From NCBI RefSeq assembly GCF_004027225.2, contig NC_044282.2:51552576-51616575 (forward strand): a stretch of 64,000 nucleotides of DNA, written 5' to 3'. Shown here piece by piece: positions 12,901 to 25,588 of the stretch. Position numbers and translations under genes: made by a program. The notes below the pieces were generated by a model. It was not told the origin of the DNA, searched no databases, and saw only the letters and a program-made list of their open reading frames with translations. The DNA comes from Strigops habroptila (taxonomy: Eukaryota > Chordata > Aves > Psittaciformes > Psittacidae). Position 1 is the first letter of the stretch; each line of letters opens with the position of its first letter.

Positions 12901-15900
12901 TCACATGTTTTGGGTGTGAGTGCTTTGGTATGTGTATGACGAGCTGGAAAGACATAATAACCCCTCAAAGGCTGAGTGGGAGAAGAGAGAAGACTGATAA
13001 TGTTTTGCTCCCAGTAGAGGCAGCTGTAGGAGGAACACAAAATGAATCTGCCTTCTGGAGCAGTGTAGTTAACATTAACATGCAACAGAAAAAAATACAT
13101 TGATGCAGTTGCTTCACTGCATATTCCATCAGCATCAGTCCTACACATTGACAGGCTAAATATCATTGTCTCCTTTGATAATCTTGTTGTTACATTGGAC
13201 TAATACACTGAGCTTGGACTTCAAAAGGTATGCACTCTGACACAGTAGTACCATTTTTATCCATTTATTTGTATTCTGGAAAGCAGAGGAAATACAATTC
13301 ACTAACCGTGAACAGAGTTTGTTAGGGCTGCACTTGCTCTTTCCAGCTTCATCTGCAAAGTAAAAATAACTTACAAAAAGACATTTTTAAGCTAACCAGC
13401 CTGGTAATACACACAAGATGTGGTTGGGCAAGGCTCTCAGCTTTGAAACGTACTCCACAAAACCCTGCTGCTATTCCAGGCAGTTTTACATGCATCATTA
13501 ACCCACAAGACCCAACCAACCTGCCCATTTTCCTCTGACTGTACATGTGGTGAAGCAGAGACTGGGGATCCTCATCAGTCTCCTTAGTGCAGCACTTGCT
13601 TCAGCCTATGTGGAGATCTGTGGCATCAGTGCTGTAGGTAAGGGTGAGTTACTGCAAGAGCTTTTAGACCTATCCTAGGATTTCTCTGTGTAATAGAGGG
13701 ATAATGCGGAGGGGGGAGAAGCAGAGGATAAGGAGAAGGTTGAGAAGAGAGTCCGCATTGGTACCACAATTTTGAATGTGATGTCTGGATCTGTTACAGT
13801 ATCCCACCTCTAGTGCAGTGCAGAAACATCATCCAATTCCATACCCTGGAATTTCAGTAAAGAAATTAAATCATTGTAACCCTCACTTCATTTCCAATGC
13901 ATATGGACAAGACAGCCCAGACCTTTCAGAGGCATATGATGTGCCTTTCTGTGCTGATGTGCTGCTATTCTGTGGCTGAGAGCTGGGAACAAGACAGGAA
14001 CATCTGTATCTCTGGGATACAAATCCCTTAACTTTCAATTAAATTGTTAATGGAAGCATGCAAAGCTGCTGAAATTACTTCTGCTTCTGTGGAGCCATAT
14101 TCTTAGGTACTCATTCATTGCCTGTAATGTCTCTCCAGTAAACTTCTGCCTCAGAAAGCTCTTGAGGCTGAAATCCTCAGTGGTAATCTAAATGCATCTA
14201 AATGCTTTTAATTTAAAGGGTAGCTGGGGATAGGAACCACAGAAGGACTTCAGCAGAGTAAGGTGTGCTTAATTGCCTCTGGGAACAGGATCTCCAAAGT
14301 CTAGAGAGAAGGTTTGTGTGAGAAAAGGCCTTGGAAATCCACAGCCAAAACATCTGCACACCTTAGAGTGATGGAAGACCTGGCTATGGAGGCGATGCTC
14401 AGAGCCCTTCATTGCCTGTGTCCCTTTGTGGATTTTGCCTTGGTTGCCTAAAGGCGCTTGGGGGTTTGGACTTGAGTAAGAATGTTTGGATGTGTTTCAG
14501 TTCCTTAAAGATCTCATCCAATGCATAGTAACTCAGGGAAAACCTTTGACAGAACTAGGAACTGGCAAGGAAAGGCTTTCAGATTTAGCATGACCATAGG
14601 CTCCATTCAAAACCCATTGTAGTAATTGGATCATTTGCATCGGCCCATACTGCTAATAATATACATTCTGCTCAGTATCATAGCAGTTAAGATGCAGATG
14701 AAGTGAGGATTGTGAAAATTACCTGAGTTCAAGTAGATTTTTAAATAGGATACAGAAGCGCTGTACCACCTCCTGCTCACCCGCATCCCGTTCTGCACTC
14801 CAGCTCCTGCCTCAGTGCTGGAATCTCAAACCTTAGATCAGTGCCTGAGTTGTCACCTGGGCATGCAAAGGCAGCGTGTACAGCTCTTTGTACACTAATT
14901 CTGGTTTTCTCCCTTTTATAGCAGAATTGCCCTTTTAATAGAAACGCATCTCAAAACATTATAGAACATTGCATGTAAACAAAAGCACCACTCAGGCCAG
15001 TCTTTAGCTTCACTCCACCCCACCCTTCCAGTGAGGGAGAGACCCTTCATTTTTTGACCTCCTCCATCACTGGGGAATTTGGAGAAATGTAGTGCTTTTG
15101 GTTTTGTTTTTTTCTTTATGTTTAAACCATATGCTAAAGCTTCAGCCATATGCTTTAGTATACGCTTTATGCTTTTTCAGTAACTCGCTCCCAAAGGTGA
15201 TCTGAATAGAGTTGGTCACAGAGTTGTCTGTGAACATCATCACTTCAAAGATGCTAAAGCATTTGCAGCCAAGCAGATAAATATTCCTACGCATTTGATC
15301 GGTTTCCCCAAGGCTTAAGTTATGTACAATTTGTAGATGCTGTTCACTAGGTATTTCTATTCCAGGACCCTTGAAAAGCTCCCCTATACCAGAAGGTGTC
15401 CAGAAATACTCTAGGAGCTGAGAATCTAAAAGACAATCTTCTCCTCTGCAGTATAGAAGCAGAATAAGGGATTTTTTTTTTTTTTCTCTTCCTTTTTCCT
15501 TTCCTGATTGATGGTTGTCCATAGAGATAACACTTTCTTCAGATGCCAGCATGTTGATCTAACTGGTCAGGAAAGGCACAGTCCAAGCAAGAGATGAGAC
15601 TAGAGAGAAGCAGAAACAAAGGAATGATCAGTGTTTGGTCACCCATGGAACTGACTGCTGTAAAAAACCCAGGCAGGTATAGTTTGTCTTGATTTTTGGA
15701 TGAAAAGGGTAAAGCAGGAGACAATGCTGGTATGTAGACTGCGGTTTGCAGTGGTACCATTGCAGCAGAAGGGAACTAACTGCTCTCATATGTAGGTTGA
15801 TCACCTGGACAAGGGTTTGGAAGGGAAGGCTGAAAGTACTGTCTTGTCCAGTGGCTGTAGCCTCTGGAAATCGCTGTTGTGTTTCTTTACTTGTTTCTGA

Positions 15901-18122
15901 GGCATTCACTGAGCTCATGCCAGAGTGCCATCCCCCCTACTTATATTCCCCCTGCCAAATATGAGTGTTTGTCTTCCAGAGATCCCTGTCTCCCACTGCC
16001 ACTTGGCTCAGACTAGTCTTAAAGTAGTTAAAGCCTTTACACTTTGCTAAGGCCTCCCACGGAGGCTTTGACAAAAGGTTGAGGTTTGCACCAGAAGAGC
16101 AATTCAGCAAGGTCTGGTAGCTGCAGTTGCTGCAGGCCTGAACTGTATCAGAGAATCCATATGTCTTTGTGTGTGTTTACAAGTCCAGTCATGCTTACCA
16201 CACAAAAAAAATTTAAAGGTCAAAAATCAGAAAGCACAGAAAGAGCTGGAGCAGTACCTTGAGGTATTTAGGGCTCCATCAGTTTGGATTATCAGAATAG
16301 AAACAGGGGCTGGGTTGAGCACAGGCCCGTAAGTTACATTTTCAGGCGCAGACAATATCAAATGCCTCTTTCAGCTATCGGAGAAGGGTCATAGAAACTG
16401 TGGGTGGACTTTGACCCACACAAAGTCAACTGAGAAAATCACAACTTTAACAGTGATGTTAACGTGGACAAACCACCACTGGAATGGGTACACTCTACAT
16501 GCCTCCACACCATGTTCAAATATCTTCCTGAAAAGATACTTGGGAATAGAGACGGACATTTAAGACCTTTTCTGGGATAATACTGCGATTTGCATCCCTT
16601 TAGGGTTAATTCACAATACGACAATGTTCTGAATGGATGGAGGTGGGCAAAGTTTAACCCTGCTCTCTCTTTTGCGGGTGAGAGGAACATCTTACAATGA
16701 CTGTAATGACACAGAAAAGCCAGAGAAGTGATTGCGTCATACCTCTTCAGCAATGCAAAGGTTATCCAGAATGGTGGCTGAAAAATTGGTATCAGAGAAA
16801 ACAGTAAGTTTAAAGAAAACTTTCAGGTTAGGGACCCTTTGGCAACGCAGCAGTGACTCCTGACATGACCCACATGGCCACATAGTGCAAGCAGCTGGCT
16901 GCGCATGAAGTTTTGCGTTTTTAGGGCAAGACACGGTATCCAAATGGTCACTTGGCCTCCTCAAAGGAAAAGCAGCAAAGGCTTGCCATGTTCTACATCT
17001 GTGTTTACTCAGACAATTAGTAGCACCCATTTCTGTATATGCTGTGAGATCCCCAAGATCCCCCATGAAATTTGAGTGTGTTGTTCAAGAGCTTTCCCAG
17101 CTGACCGCAGCAACCACCAGCCTGCAGTGAAAGCTCTGGATGGGGAAATGGAAAACTGTAAACTGCAGATCCACTTCCTTGGCTGCTATTGAACTTTCCT
17201 CCAAACTTACATTATTAAATGCAATACTTACTTACTAAGAACTGGAATTTCAAAAAGCACAAAATGAGATGGCTCCCAGATTGGGAGTAAAGCAGGTTTG
17301 TATTCTAGAGCATGAAAACCTCCACAAAATTGTGCTGGGAATATAGAAACAAACATTATTTATGTACAGTCCCTGCACTGCAGTGGGACTTCAGTACCAG
17401 TTTAAAACTTCTGTTCTTAAGAGGTATGTTTTCTTGAGTCTGGGCCACAGAAAGAACAACTGCTGTCTCAAATGTCTTAAATCATACGTTTCCTGAGGGG
17501 AAAAATATCACCTGAAAACCTACATGTTATGGTCATGTAAAATACTTTGTTAAGCTACAGTCAGTTGCAGTGGTCACTGATAATCGATATTAAGCATGAA
17601 AAGCATTGCTCTGTATTGTTTAACTGAATCTCAGTTCTCATCTTATGTACTTGTATTAATGTTGGTTGCAGAACATACGTTCCTGGGGTTTTATGCTATG
17701 TGTGGATTCTTCTTTTTAAATAAATGAAGTTCTGTAACAACAAGCCCACACATCTGCTTGGTTACAGCATGTCAAGGGCAGAAAAAATAGTGCTAAAATG
17801 CACCTTGGTCACTGTATTTCGTAGTCAGAGAATACTGCATACAATCTCCCATTTGCACCCAACTTCAGTTTAAGGTTCATCTTGTTAATTTAAATTAGCA
17901 TTAAATATATTTGTAATATTGTTTGTTGTAAGATGAGAGATTTTTGTAGAGAAAACTTTTGAATAATCATTCCACTGTAACTCTTACAGAAGCTTACATT
18001 GTGTAGCTTCCATTTGACACAGAGCAACTCTCCATGAATGCCTCACTTCAGTGTTTTGCAAGCAGGTACAGAACTTGCTCCCTTGTGCTGCCCACAGTTC
18101 TAGTCATTGTTTTATTTTGCAG

Positions 18123-18338
18123 TTCTTTCCATATGGAGATGCTTCGAAGTTTGCCCAGCACGCCTTTCGAACCTTTGATAAGAATGGAGATGGGACCATC
18201 GACTTCAGAGAGTTCATTTGTGCACTGTCCATCACCTCACGGGGCAGTTTTGAGCAAAAGCTAAACTGGGCCTTCAACATGTACGACTTGGATGGTGATG
18301 GTAAAATTACAAGAGTGGAAATGCTGGAAATTATAGAG
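18123..18338 (+). CDS. VSNL1: VSNL1 coding exon, EF-hands 2 and 3
   Basis: This exon encodes 72 residues (55-126) of visinin-like protein 1 (VILIP-1), a neuronal calcium sensor that switches between cytosol and membrane through an N-terminal myristoyl group. It starts after a TTTTGCAG acceptor with the residues [10 protein letters not shown] and ends before the donor GTGAGATC. Two canonical EF-hand loops are visible: [12 protein letters not shown] (about residues 73-84) and [12 protein letters not shown] (about 109-120), both with complete calcium ligands. The phase is 0 at both ends. The sequence agrees with the mammalian protein as I remember it, residue for residue. The 54 missing N-terminal residues equal the length expected for the upstream exon. 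Confidence 0.97.
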
Positions 18339-19277
18339 GTGAGATCAATGTGACACTTAAAAATAACATGTCTGAACATTAATAGAAATTGATGATTGTT
18401 CCCATACCCTTCAGATTTTAAGCACACAAATAGCTGTACCTATCTTTAAAAGCATACATTAGATACATTCATTCTACACTGACTCATGCCTCAGTGGTGC
18501 AAGCAGACTGAGGTTTTAATAGATGTAATCTTTGAGCATTGCAGAGAGTACATATAAGCTTTTAAATACTCAGAGGTAATTCTTTTTCTCTCTGATGAAC
18601 AGATTAACCATACAAACAGCACAGCAAAGGATTTACAAACTCCATCTCAAAATCACCACCCATGAAATTACTGGTTTGTAGCTCAAGTAGCTGAAACCTT
18701 ACTGGAGATTAACTTTAGATGATTACGAAAATTTACAGGGAAAACAACACTCTATTTTAAGCGAGGTCTCACAGATGGGCGTTAGGATGCCCACAGCACG
18801 TAATAGGAAGGATGAAGTTTACTGCCCTTGTTATCTGCTGGCTACTCACCACAGTAGTTAATACCAGATTTTGCACATGTGAACACATAGAAAGCTATTA
18901 AAGGGTGATACTTTCCAACACTGATTATTCAGAATTCCTGTGAAACATTTCAATAGAGTGACTACAAGCCAAATAAACAGTTGATCCAGAGAATAGGTTA
19001 CAACAATTTTGCACTGTGAAACAGAAAGCCGCAGAAATTCATTCCAAGATGCAAAAGGTAACCACCGAAATAATTCTACATGTAAAGAAAGTAAAACACG
19101 TTCTTCCTTGTTTTAAATATATGGACACTGGATTCTAATAAAAAAAGGAAAAAATACCTTTAATCCTTTAGGGAAACTGACGATCCTTTTATTGTTGGAG
19201 TCTCTTTCCAGAATTTGATCACATCAAGAAATCAGGTTAATTTTATGTTGAATTTTCCATTTGATTTCTTTCCAAAG

Positions 19278-19475
19278 GCCATCTACAAAATGGTGGGCAC
19301 TGTGATCATGATGAAAATGAATGAGGATGGTCTGACGCCTGAGCAACGGGTAGACAAGATCTTCAGTAAGATGGATAAGAACAAAGATGACCAGATCACA
19401 CTGGATGAATTCAAAGAAGCTGCAAAGAGTGATCCTTCCATTGTATTACTCCTGCAGTGTGACATTCAAAAATGA
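19278..19475 (+). CDS. VSNL1: VSNL1 last coding exon, EF-hand 4 and C-terminus
   Basis: This exon encodes the last 65 residues (127-191) of VILIP-1 and the TGA stop. It begins after a TTCCAAAG acceptor with AIYKMVGTV. The fourth EF-hand loop, [12 protein letters not shown] (about residues 159-170), is intact, and the protein ends ...LLLQCDIQK as in other vertebrates. Together with the preceding exon it gives residues 55-191 of a protein that is 191 residues long in mammals. The intron between the two exons is 939 bp and has no other coding signal. Confidence 0.97.
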   Translation, partial: AIYKMVGTVIMMKMNEDGLTPEQRVDKIFSKMDKNKDDQITLDEFKEAAKSDPSIVLLLQCDIQK

Positions 19476-19680
19476 GCTTGTGTACAATGCGTCATAGACT
19501 GCACAGAAGTTTAATGTTCCATTCAGTTTGCAGCTATTTCCACACACACAAAAATTTGCTTGGACTACCTATAAATGGACTTGCTTCTTGTGTTTGAAAC
19601 ACTTGTGTGCATGAGAATGTCATTTGCTAAAGAATTTTAAAAGTATATATTATAAAAATAAACTGCCACAACGTGATGTG
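19476..19680 (+). other. VSNL1: VSNL1 3' UTR, proximal part
   Basis: AT-rich sequence follows the VSNL1 stop codon. The first good poly(A) signal (AATAAA at 19657-19662) would end the shortest transcript about 20-30 bases further on. Later AATAAA motifs at 20244-20249 and 20986-20991 would give longer 3' UTRs, which neuronal transcripts often use. The true end cannot be read from sequence alone. Confidence 0.6.
19657..19662 (+). terminator. VSNL1: Candidate VSNL1 poly(A) signal
   Basis: AATAAA lies 182 bases after the stop codon and is followed within 15-30 bases by a GT-rich stretch (GTGATGTGTGC), the usual downstream element for cleavage and polyadenylation. Distal alternatives exist at 20244 and 20986. 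Confidence 0.55.
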
Positions 19681-20107
19681 TGCAATGTCATTTCATAACA
19701 ACCCTATTCCTCTGAAGCCTGTGCAGCAGTCCTGTGCTGCGGTGAATTATATTATTTATTGTTCATGTTTTACTGATGCTAGCTCTGTGTCTCCTAGACT
19801 GAGTAATGTTAGTGACACTGAATTCCCACGGTAATGTTAACTGTTTATTATAAATCATGTCACCATTCTGCTGTAAAGTAGTACTGGACAGACAGAGGGG
19901 AAGAGTTCCTCAGCTCTTAAGTCTGATCCACACATGTGCTTGTATTGTCAGTGGATATAAATGTACTTCATTTGCATGCCTTTTAGGTTTGCCTTAATTC
20001 TTACCTCATTTGCATCCCTTCAATCTGGAAAGAGCTATGTCAGAGGAATGCAATATAAGAAAAAAAAAGAAAAAAAAAAAGAATCCTGCTAAAATGATCC
20101 CTTTAAT

Positions 20108-20136
20108 TAAAAAATATATATAAATATATATATAAT
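20108..20136. repeat. AT-rich low-complexity tract
   Basis: TA-rich alternation shortly after an A-rich tract (20059-20081). It is a simple repeat in the convergent region. Confidence 0.6.
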
Positions 20137-20985
20137 GTTTAAAATATTGTTTTATTGGAAGTTTAAAGGTTTTATTGGAAGTGTATTGATCTTTGCCTGA
20201 ATTTTCAAAAGCTTCCACAGAGGTTGCAATATATATGTCCCAAAATAAATTTATAACATTTGACCTTTTCCCCTAATTCTTATTTCACGCCTTCAGCCTG
20301 GTAATAGACAAAAAAAGTTCAATCTTTAATTCTCTGTCACGGTACTACTGGGAATTATATTTCATTCTGAAAGCATGAAGAAAACCTTTTTGCACTCACT
20401 CACCTGAAGAGTCGTATTTTAAGAAACCAACAGTTGTACTTTTGTTTACCAGCTGAGCAGCTGTTTATCCTCTAAGATGCTAATGTTAAGATTTAACAGT
20501 CCACCTACCAGGCCTGTGCTTACGTAGCTTTTTGAGCTAGCTTGAAGTCAAATACAGTTTATTTGCTTGGACCTAAACTTGGTCTTCTAATGTTTTTCCC
20601 CTTACTTAAGTAAGTGTATTTCCTCTTACCATGTGACACTAACCTACCCTTGGTTTAATATAAACAGACATGTTGTTAAAAATCATTACTGGTAAATTCA
20701 CCATAAAGTATGATGGTGTGAAGTGATAGTGAAGAGACCCACTTCTCAATTCCATGTACATCAATCAAGTTTATACTGTGGCAAGTACAGGTTCTTCACA
20801 GCCCTGGGAAAGCACCAAGAACTAGGAGACTGCAGAAATGCAGATAAAAGTCTTTTCTACACCACACTTCCTAGCTGCTTACAGGATTACACCAAAACAA
20901 TAGAGAGTGAACATCTTACAATTGCATGTTTGGTATTTCTCCTTTACCTTATGAACAAGCAAGATGGTACTCTTGATAGCTAAAC

Positions 20986-20991
20986 AATAAA
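20986..20991 (+). terminator. VSNL1: Candidate distal VSNL1 poly(A) signal
   Basis: AATAAA lies about 1.5 kb downstream of the VSNL1 stop. It would give a 3' UTR length closer to that known for mammalian VSNL1 mRNA, but no downstream element is clear. It is a weaker call than the proximal site. Confidence 0.3.
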
Positions 20992-22319
20992 TATGACACA
21001 AACCAAATCATTCTCTGTATTTTCAAACTTTAAAAGTGAAGCTCATCTTAAAATTCAGGGGAAAAACCCAAACAAAAAACAGTTTTAGACATTTTGCTAA
21101 TATACATGGGGGGCAGGGGGCACGGGACACACACAAAATCAGTTGTTGCCACAACCACGGCCATCCATATTTAAGTTTCTTCATACTCCAAACAAACAGC
21201 AAAAGACAGCAATTTCAAGTACATTTTTAATACCAGAATTTCACTTAGACTACACAGGTAATAGTCTTAGCAAATGGAAGAGTGGTACTGTAACTTAAAA
21301 CCACAGTCTGAAACTATTACATACTTCTGAGAATGATATGCCCATTGTTTCCACTTAAAAGTAAACTAGTAGTTGTAAAGAGGATGTTAAATATTCCTGG
21401 GAATTTATGCCTCTCCACTTTACATATACTTATTAGAGCAGCAGTACCTCATTATATATTTCCCTGTACCTCGAATTAGTGTAACTGGACAAGCTCCATT
21501 TACTTTAATGCAGCATTAAGCAATGCATTAATCCAAAATGGCCAACAACTCAGAGTCACAAAATGTAACATCAGCACTGTGATCCTCCCTCTAGGTAGCT
21601 GGTATAGTAAAATCTGTATTTAAAGTACCAAGAATAAGATAGTTCTGAGATCATAGTAGGATCACTGCAAAAATACATGCATCTAAGCAAGCGCTTCAGC
21701 AATCGTTTATTCAGAACTAATCCTGTGCCATGAAAACAGTTGCTTATAATTACACAGTCAGGCACATATTTTCATCAAGTACAGTGGTAGATTAGAATAA
21801 ATACAATTTATTGCTTTGAACCAAAGACCAGAATTGTTGCCAACTGCTTCAATATTTCAAGTAAGTCTACAGAAAACATGGGAGAAGGCTGAAGTGTGAG
21901 CTCAGAAATAATGAAGTAATTAATTTTCCTTAACCTCTTCTCCACATAACTCATTATAAACATACTAATGAAGATAAATACTTTTCTCTCCCCTGCACTC
22001 TTGTTTTATTTTTTGGATGCTGAAGAATATCAGGAGGAAATAATGCTATACCATTCTATCATTTCATTTTGTAAAAGGGTCTGAAACATATTCTAGTTTC
22101 ATCATAAAATTGAGCCAAACTAAACATGCGGCTCATGATCATGTAATAGTATCGAGGACTCCCCGTACAAACAATCCGGGCTTGTGTTCCAGACAAGTTT
22201 TGCCAAATACGCACATTGTATGGTGACGTGTCCCAGCACCAGCACACCCCACCCCCTCCCCCAAGTGTTTTCACATAATCCTAAAGTTTTAAGTATCTTT
22301 AATAAATATTCCATCAAAT

Positions 22320-22640
22320 CACATGATTCTGGAATTGTTGAGTTTGGTAGGGACTTCTAAAGGTCTCCCGTCCAGCTCCCTGCTTGAAGGAGGTGCAACA
22401 GTCTATTTAGATCTTAAAAGCCTCCAAGGATGGAGATTCTACAGCATACCAGGACGACATGCTCAAATGCCTCATATCTTCATCAGGAACAATCCCTACC
22501 CCTGGTTTATCCAGCCAGAACCTCCCTCCCCACTTGAATTTATGACTGCTGCCTGTGCCTCTTCTGCCACACACCTCCACAAAAAGCCTGACCTTGCTTT
22601 TTCAGTAGCCTCCTCCAGGCTGTGATGAATCTCTCGACCC
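22320..22640 (-). mobile_element. Old CR1 LINE fragment
   Basis: This is a degraded copy of the 3' end of a CR1 non-LTR retrotransposon in reverse orientation. The diagnostic phrase is 'cctccaaggatggagattct' (CR1 minus strand), in the right order relative to the starting ATGATTCTGGAAT (the worn 3' repeat) and the later AGAACCTCCC and TTTATGACTGCTGCCT. It is clearly older than the copies at 29.8 kb and 36.2 kb. Boundaries are approximate. Confidence 0.75.
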
Positions 22641-23671
22641 ATCACCTTCGGCTTTCAGAAGTAAACATCTGAAGCTTTTAAAAGGTCACTAGAATTAATT
22701 CCTACAGTTTGAACACACTGGAACTGCAGTTAACTTTCTCAGTTAGGCTGGTTTTGGCTGGGGTATTTCCTTCCATTCTTATCTAGCTTCCATCCAAAGA
22801 CAGAGCTTTAATATATGCTTGTGAAAAAACTAAAAAACATTAAAGACCACAAGATACCATGCAGCAGCTGAAAACAAAATCGGCTACTAAGTCAAGTTCA
22901 AAATTACATTGCAATGAGGTTTTATTGAGGAATTGCTGTTTAGGAAATAACTGTAGAAAGTGCAGAACTGTTCTCTGAATAGTCTCAGTGGTTTTTGTAT
23001 CCCCATAATGTCAAAAATCAAAAAGTATTTCTGATGGCTAAACTCTAAAAAGTGATTGGTTTTGAAGAGCTCCCAACAAATTCAAGTTCCTGGAGAAAGG
23101 AGAAGAAAAAAAAAAGGTTAATTTGGGGCAATTTGAAAAATCTGGTGGTTCTTTCTCCCTCTAATCCCCCAAAAATGCTTGTATTATTTAAATAAAGCAA
23201 GTTTAATTTAACTGCTCTACTATAGTCCAAAAGGAGGTGGGCACACCCAACAACAAATAGGCCTATGATGCCATAGAAAAGTTACTGTATTATTTCCCCA
23301 AATTCTTATTCCACTTAATTACTCTTTCTTGGAAGGACTTCCATCCCTTGGGTTTGTTATAATCAATATCTACAGTCTTAGTCTATACTTGCAAACACAG
23401 GCTGTTCAAGAACTGAGTTTACTGGAATTAAAAAATTTAGAGTTTATAAAGCCACAAATTCCTAGGTTTTGTAAGCCCATGTTCAAAGAAACTCAAACTC
23501 TTCCCTACAAACTCTTTAGGAAGAAATAAAAGCACCTTCTTCCTGCCCAGAAAATATCCTGCAAATAAGTTTTCACTTCTCTAATTATGAAAATATACAC
23601 TATAAATGCTAACATGGTCAGCTGCTGTGGTTTCACTGGAAAAAAATAAAACACATGTTTTACTGCATGTA

Positions 23672-23677
23672 TTTATT
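23672..23677 (-). terminator. SMC6: Candidate SMC6 poly(A) signal (distal)
   Basis: AATAAA on the minus strand, about 450 bases past the SMC6 stop codon. Another copy lies at 23792-23797. Either could end the SMC6 transcript, and more TTTATT motifs occur further down. Confidence 0.35.
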
Positions 23678-23791
23678 AACATACGTTTAAGAAATGAAGC
23701 ACAGCTAGGAAGAAACAATCATTTTTAACTTAATGCTAATTTTAAGAGTGTAAAGATGCTAAAACATTACACCAAGTATCAGTTCTCACTG

Positions 23792-23797
23792 TTTATT
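23792..23797 (-). terminator. SMC6: Candidate SMC6 poly(A) signal (proximal)
   Basis: AATAAA on the minus strand, 332 bases past the SMC6 stop codon; it is the first such motif I noted downstream of the stop. Confidence 0.35.
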
Positions 23798-24128
23798 AAA
23801 ATATTACTCCATAGTTATATAAAATACATTTTGTCTTTTCCAGAAGAAAAAACAGAACAACTGATTAAAAAAGTCTACCAGCAGGTAGTTAAAAATACCA
23901 ACTGAACATTTAGGATTTACTCATCATAAAAACTGTGCTTATTATTGGTCTGTATATACACAGTAATTCTAAAAAAAAAAATTTTAATTAAAAAAAATAC
24001 TGGAACCTCTTCATTTCCTGAGAGTATCTAAAAAAAGATCCCCTTATTCAGCATCAGGAAATAGCAACTTTATACACATCATTACACATTTATCTTCAAT
24101 AATATGCCATATTCATACAGCGAAATAC

Positions 24129-24237
24129 TTATTGATCTTCCTCTTTGTCATTCCTATTTTTGAAATTCAATGTTCTTTGGCCTCTTTCAGGATCTTGCAT
24201 TCGGAGGATTCGAATACGGGAACTCGTAGGCAGAGAA
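24129..24237 (-). CDS. SMC6: SMC6 coding exon 26 (C-terminus, stop)
   Basis: Residues 1060-1095 and TAA. After the acceptor TTTTTAG it reads SLPTSSRIRILRMQDPERGQ, then an acidic, basic-mixed tail ending KEEDQ. Human SMC6 has the same [20 protein letters not shown] core. The first base completes the serine codon split with exon 25. Confidence 0.95.
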
Positions 24238-25490
24238 CTAAAAATAAAGTATGCATCATTGAAACAGTGTTTCTTCCCCACTGATTCTTGTATTTCCATT
24301 TGATTCCTTCCATCAACATGTTTTCCTTTCAATAACTCCATCTTTTTTCTTTGAAGGTTTAAAACACAGTAACATGGGGTGAAGTTCTGGCTTCACTGAA
24401 CTGATACTGGAGCCAGACTTCAGTAAAAGCTTGAGGTAAACACGATGATTTAAATTGTGTGATTTCTAACAATTAGACTGCCTTAATTATAGAAAAGGTA
24501 CTTTTAAGAGAAAATCCAAATGAAACAATGATCTTACGCAGTTCATATTTGCCTTAGAGATCCTGAAGTGACACATGCTTTATACATGTAAAATCACTCA
24601 CATCATACTAAGAATGAGCAAAGTTACTACACATACATTTATACAGGTTTCTCCACTGATTATCTTACATAGAATTTTTCTGAAAGTGCCTCTGTAATGT
24701 TTCCTAAACATGCATTGTGTAACAAAACATAACACAATTAAGATGCACTTGAATTATTGAACTTTTAAACATAACTTTTAACCATACAGAAAATTCCTGT
24801 ATGTTTACTGAGTGCAGTTTCAGAAATTCCCCACAAAAGATTTCCAACAGAATACCATTATTCTACTTCTTACAGATTTATAGTAAAGGAAGACAAGAGG
24901 AAATCGACTTTATTTTGAAGACTGCTTGACTATCCTCTGCAGGCTTCACTGATTACATTTGCCAAATACAGAAGAGTTGGTTGCATAAGGTTAGATAGTG
25001 ACTGTCCCCTTAAGCTGGGTATGGCTTTACCAGGGACAAACAAACAAAACTTCCAAGGAGTTTCTTATCAGTTTCTAGATAAAAAGAAAAAAATCAACTC
25101 AAAAGGCAAACATCTTGAAGGCACTTCAGTATTAACAGGAAAAAGTGGAAAAATGGAAGTCTTCTGTTAATTCTGAGGGAGGAAAGGGAGATACAGGTCT
25201 AAAAGCTACCAGGAGCCTACTATATACAATAAAACATTTCCAAAAGCTGTTCTACTTAAGATAAACTGATTCATGTCCCACTGAACTACCATATTAGAGA
25301 CGTTACATAAGGAAGAGTGAAAAACCTATTCAATTCCCAGAACCATCAGCAATTAACTGCTTAACTGTTGATTTTCTACTGCTACCAACAGCAAAATTTT
25401 TTCCTCGTATTGAATTTTTTCAAGCTATACTCCTTGCAATAGGACTTCCTTGCAATATTTCCTGGTACAAAAGTAACACAACAGTATTAC

Positions 25491-25588
25491 CTCATGCTTT
25501 GTGGGGTGAGCAAAATGAACTGTCGATGGCGCTGTGAGCCAGCCACCTTAAGTATCATATCCATTGCAATTCTTCTGTTAACCATGTC
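25491..25588 (-). CDS. SMC6: SMC6 coding exon 25
   Basis: Residues 1028-1060 of the C-terminal ATPase head, starting [13 protein letters not shown] and ending [10 protein letters not shown]. The stretch ILLTPQSMS contains the switch (H-loop-like) strand following Walker B. Acceptor TTTAG, donor GTAATAC; enters in phase 0 and leaves with two bases of a split codon. Confidence 0.95.

Larger units (their letters stand above)
1..18122 (+). other. VSNL1: VSNL1 intron, 3' part (no exon found)
   Basis: This stretch precedes the first VSNL1 exon in the window and should be part of the long intron between the start-codon exon and the EF-hand 2/3 exon. The intron is long in other vertebrates. I looked for the missing first coding exon (about 54 codons, starting with the N-myristoylation sequence and containing the degenerate first EF-hand) and did not find it, so it should lie upstream. 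Open frames here (for example 5642-5940, 8488-8853, 9482-9841) show no recognisable domain and are not flanked by convincing splice sites. The sequence is AT-rich with poly(A), TA-rich and ATT repeats and one perfect 12-bp inverted repeat near 9.9 kb. Assignment as intron is inference from the downstream exons. Confidence 0.7.
19681..23670. other. Convergent intergenic region, VSNL1/SMC6 3' ends
   Basis: The two genes point towards each other here. The stretch is AT-rich and has several AATAAA motifs on the plus strand and TTTATT on the plus strand (AATAAA on the minus strand), so the 3' UTR ends of both genes probably fall inside it. One old CR1 fragment lies at 22320-22640. No open frame has a recognisable product. 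Where VSNL1 stops and SMC6 begins cannot be decided without transcript data. Confidence 0.6.
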
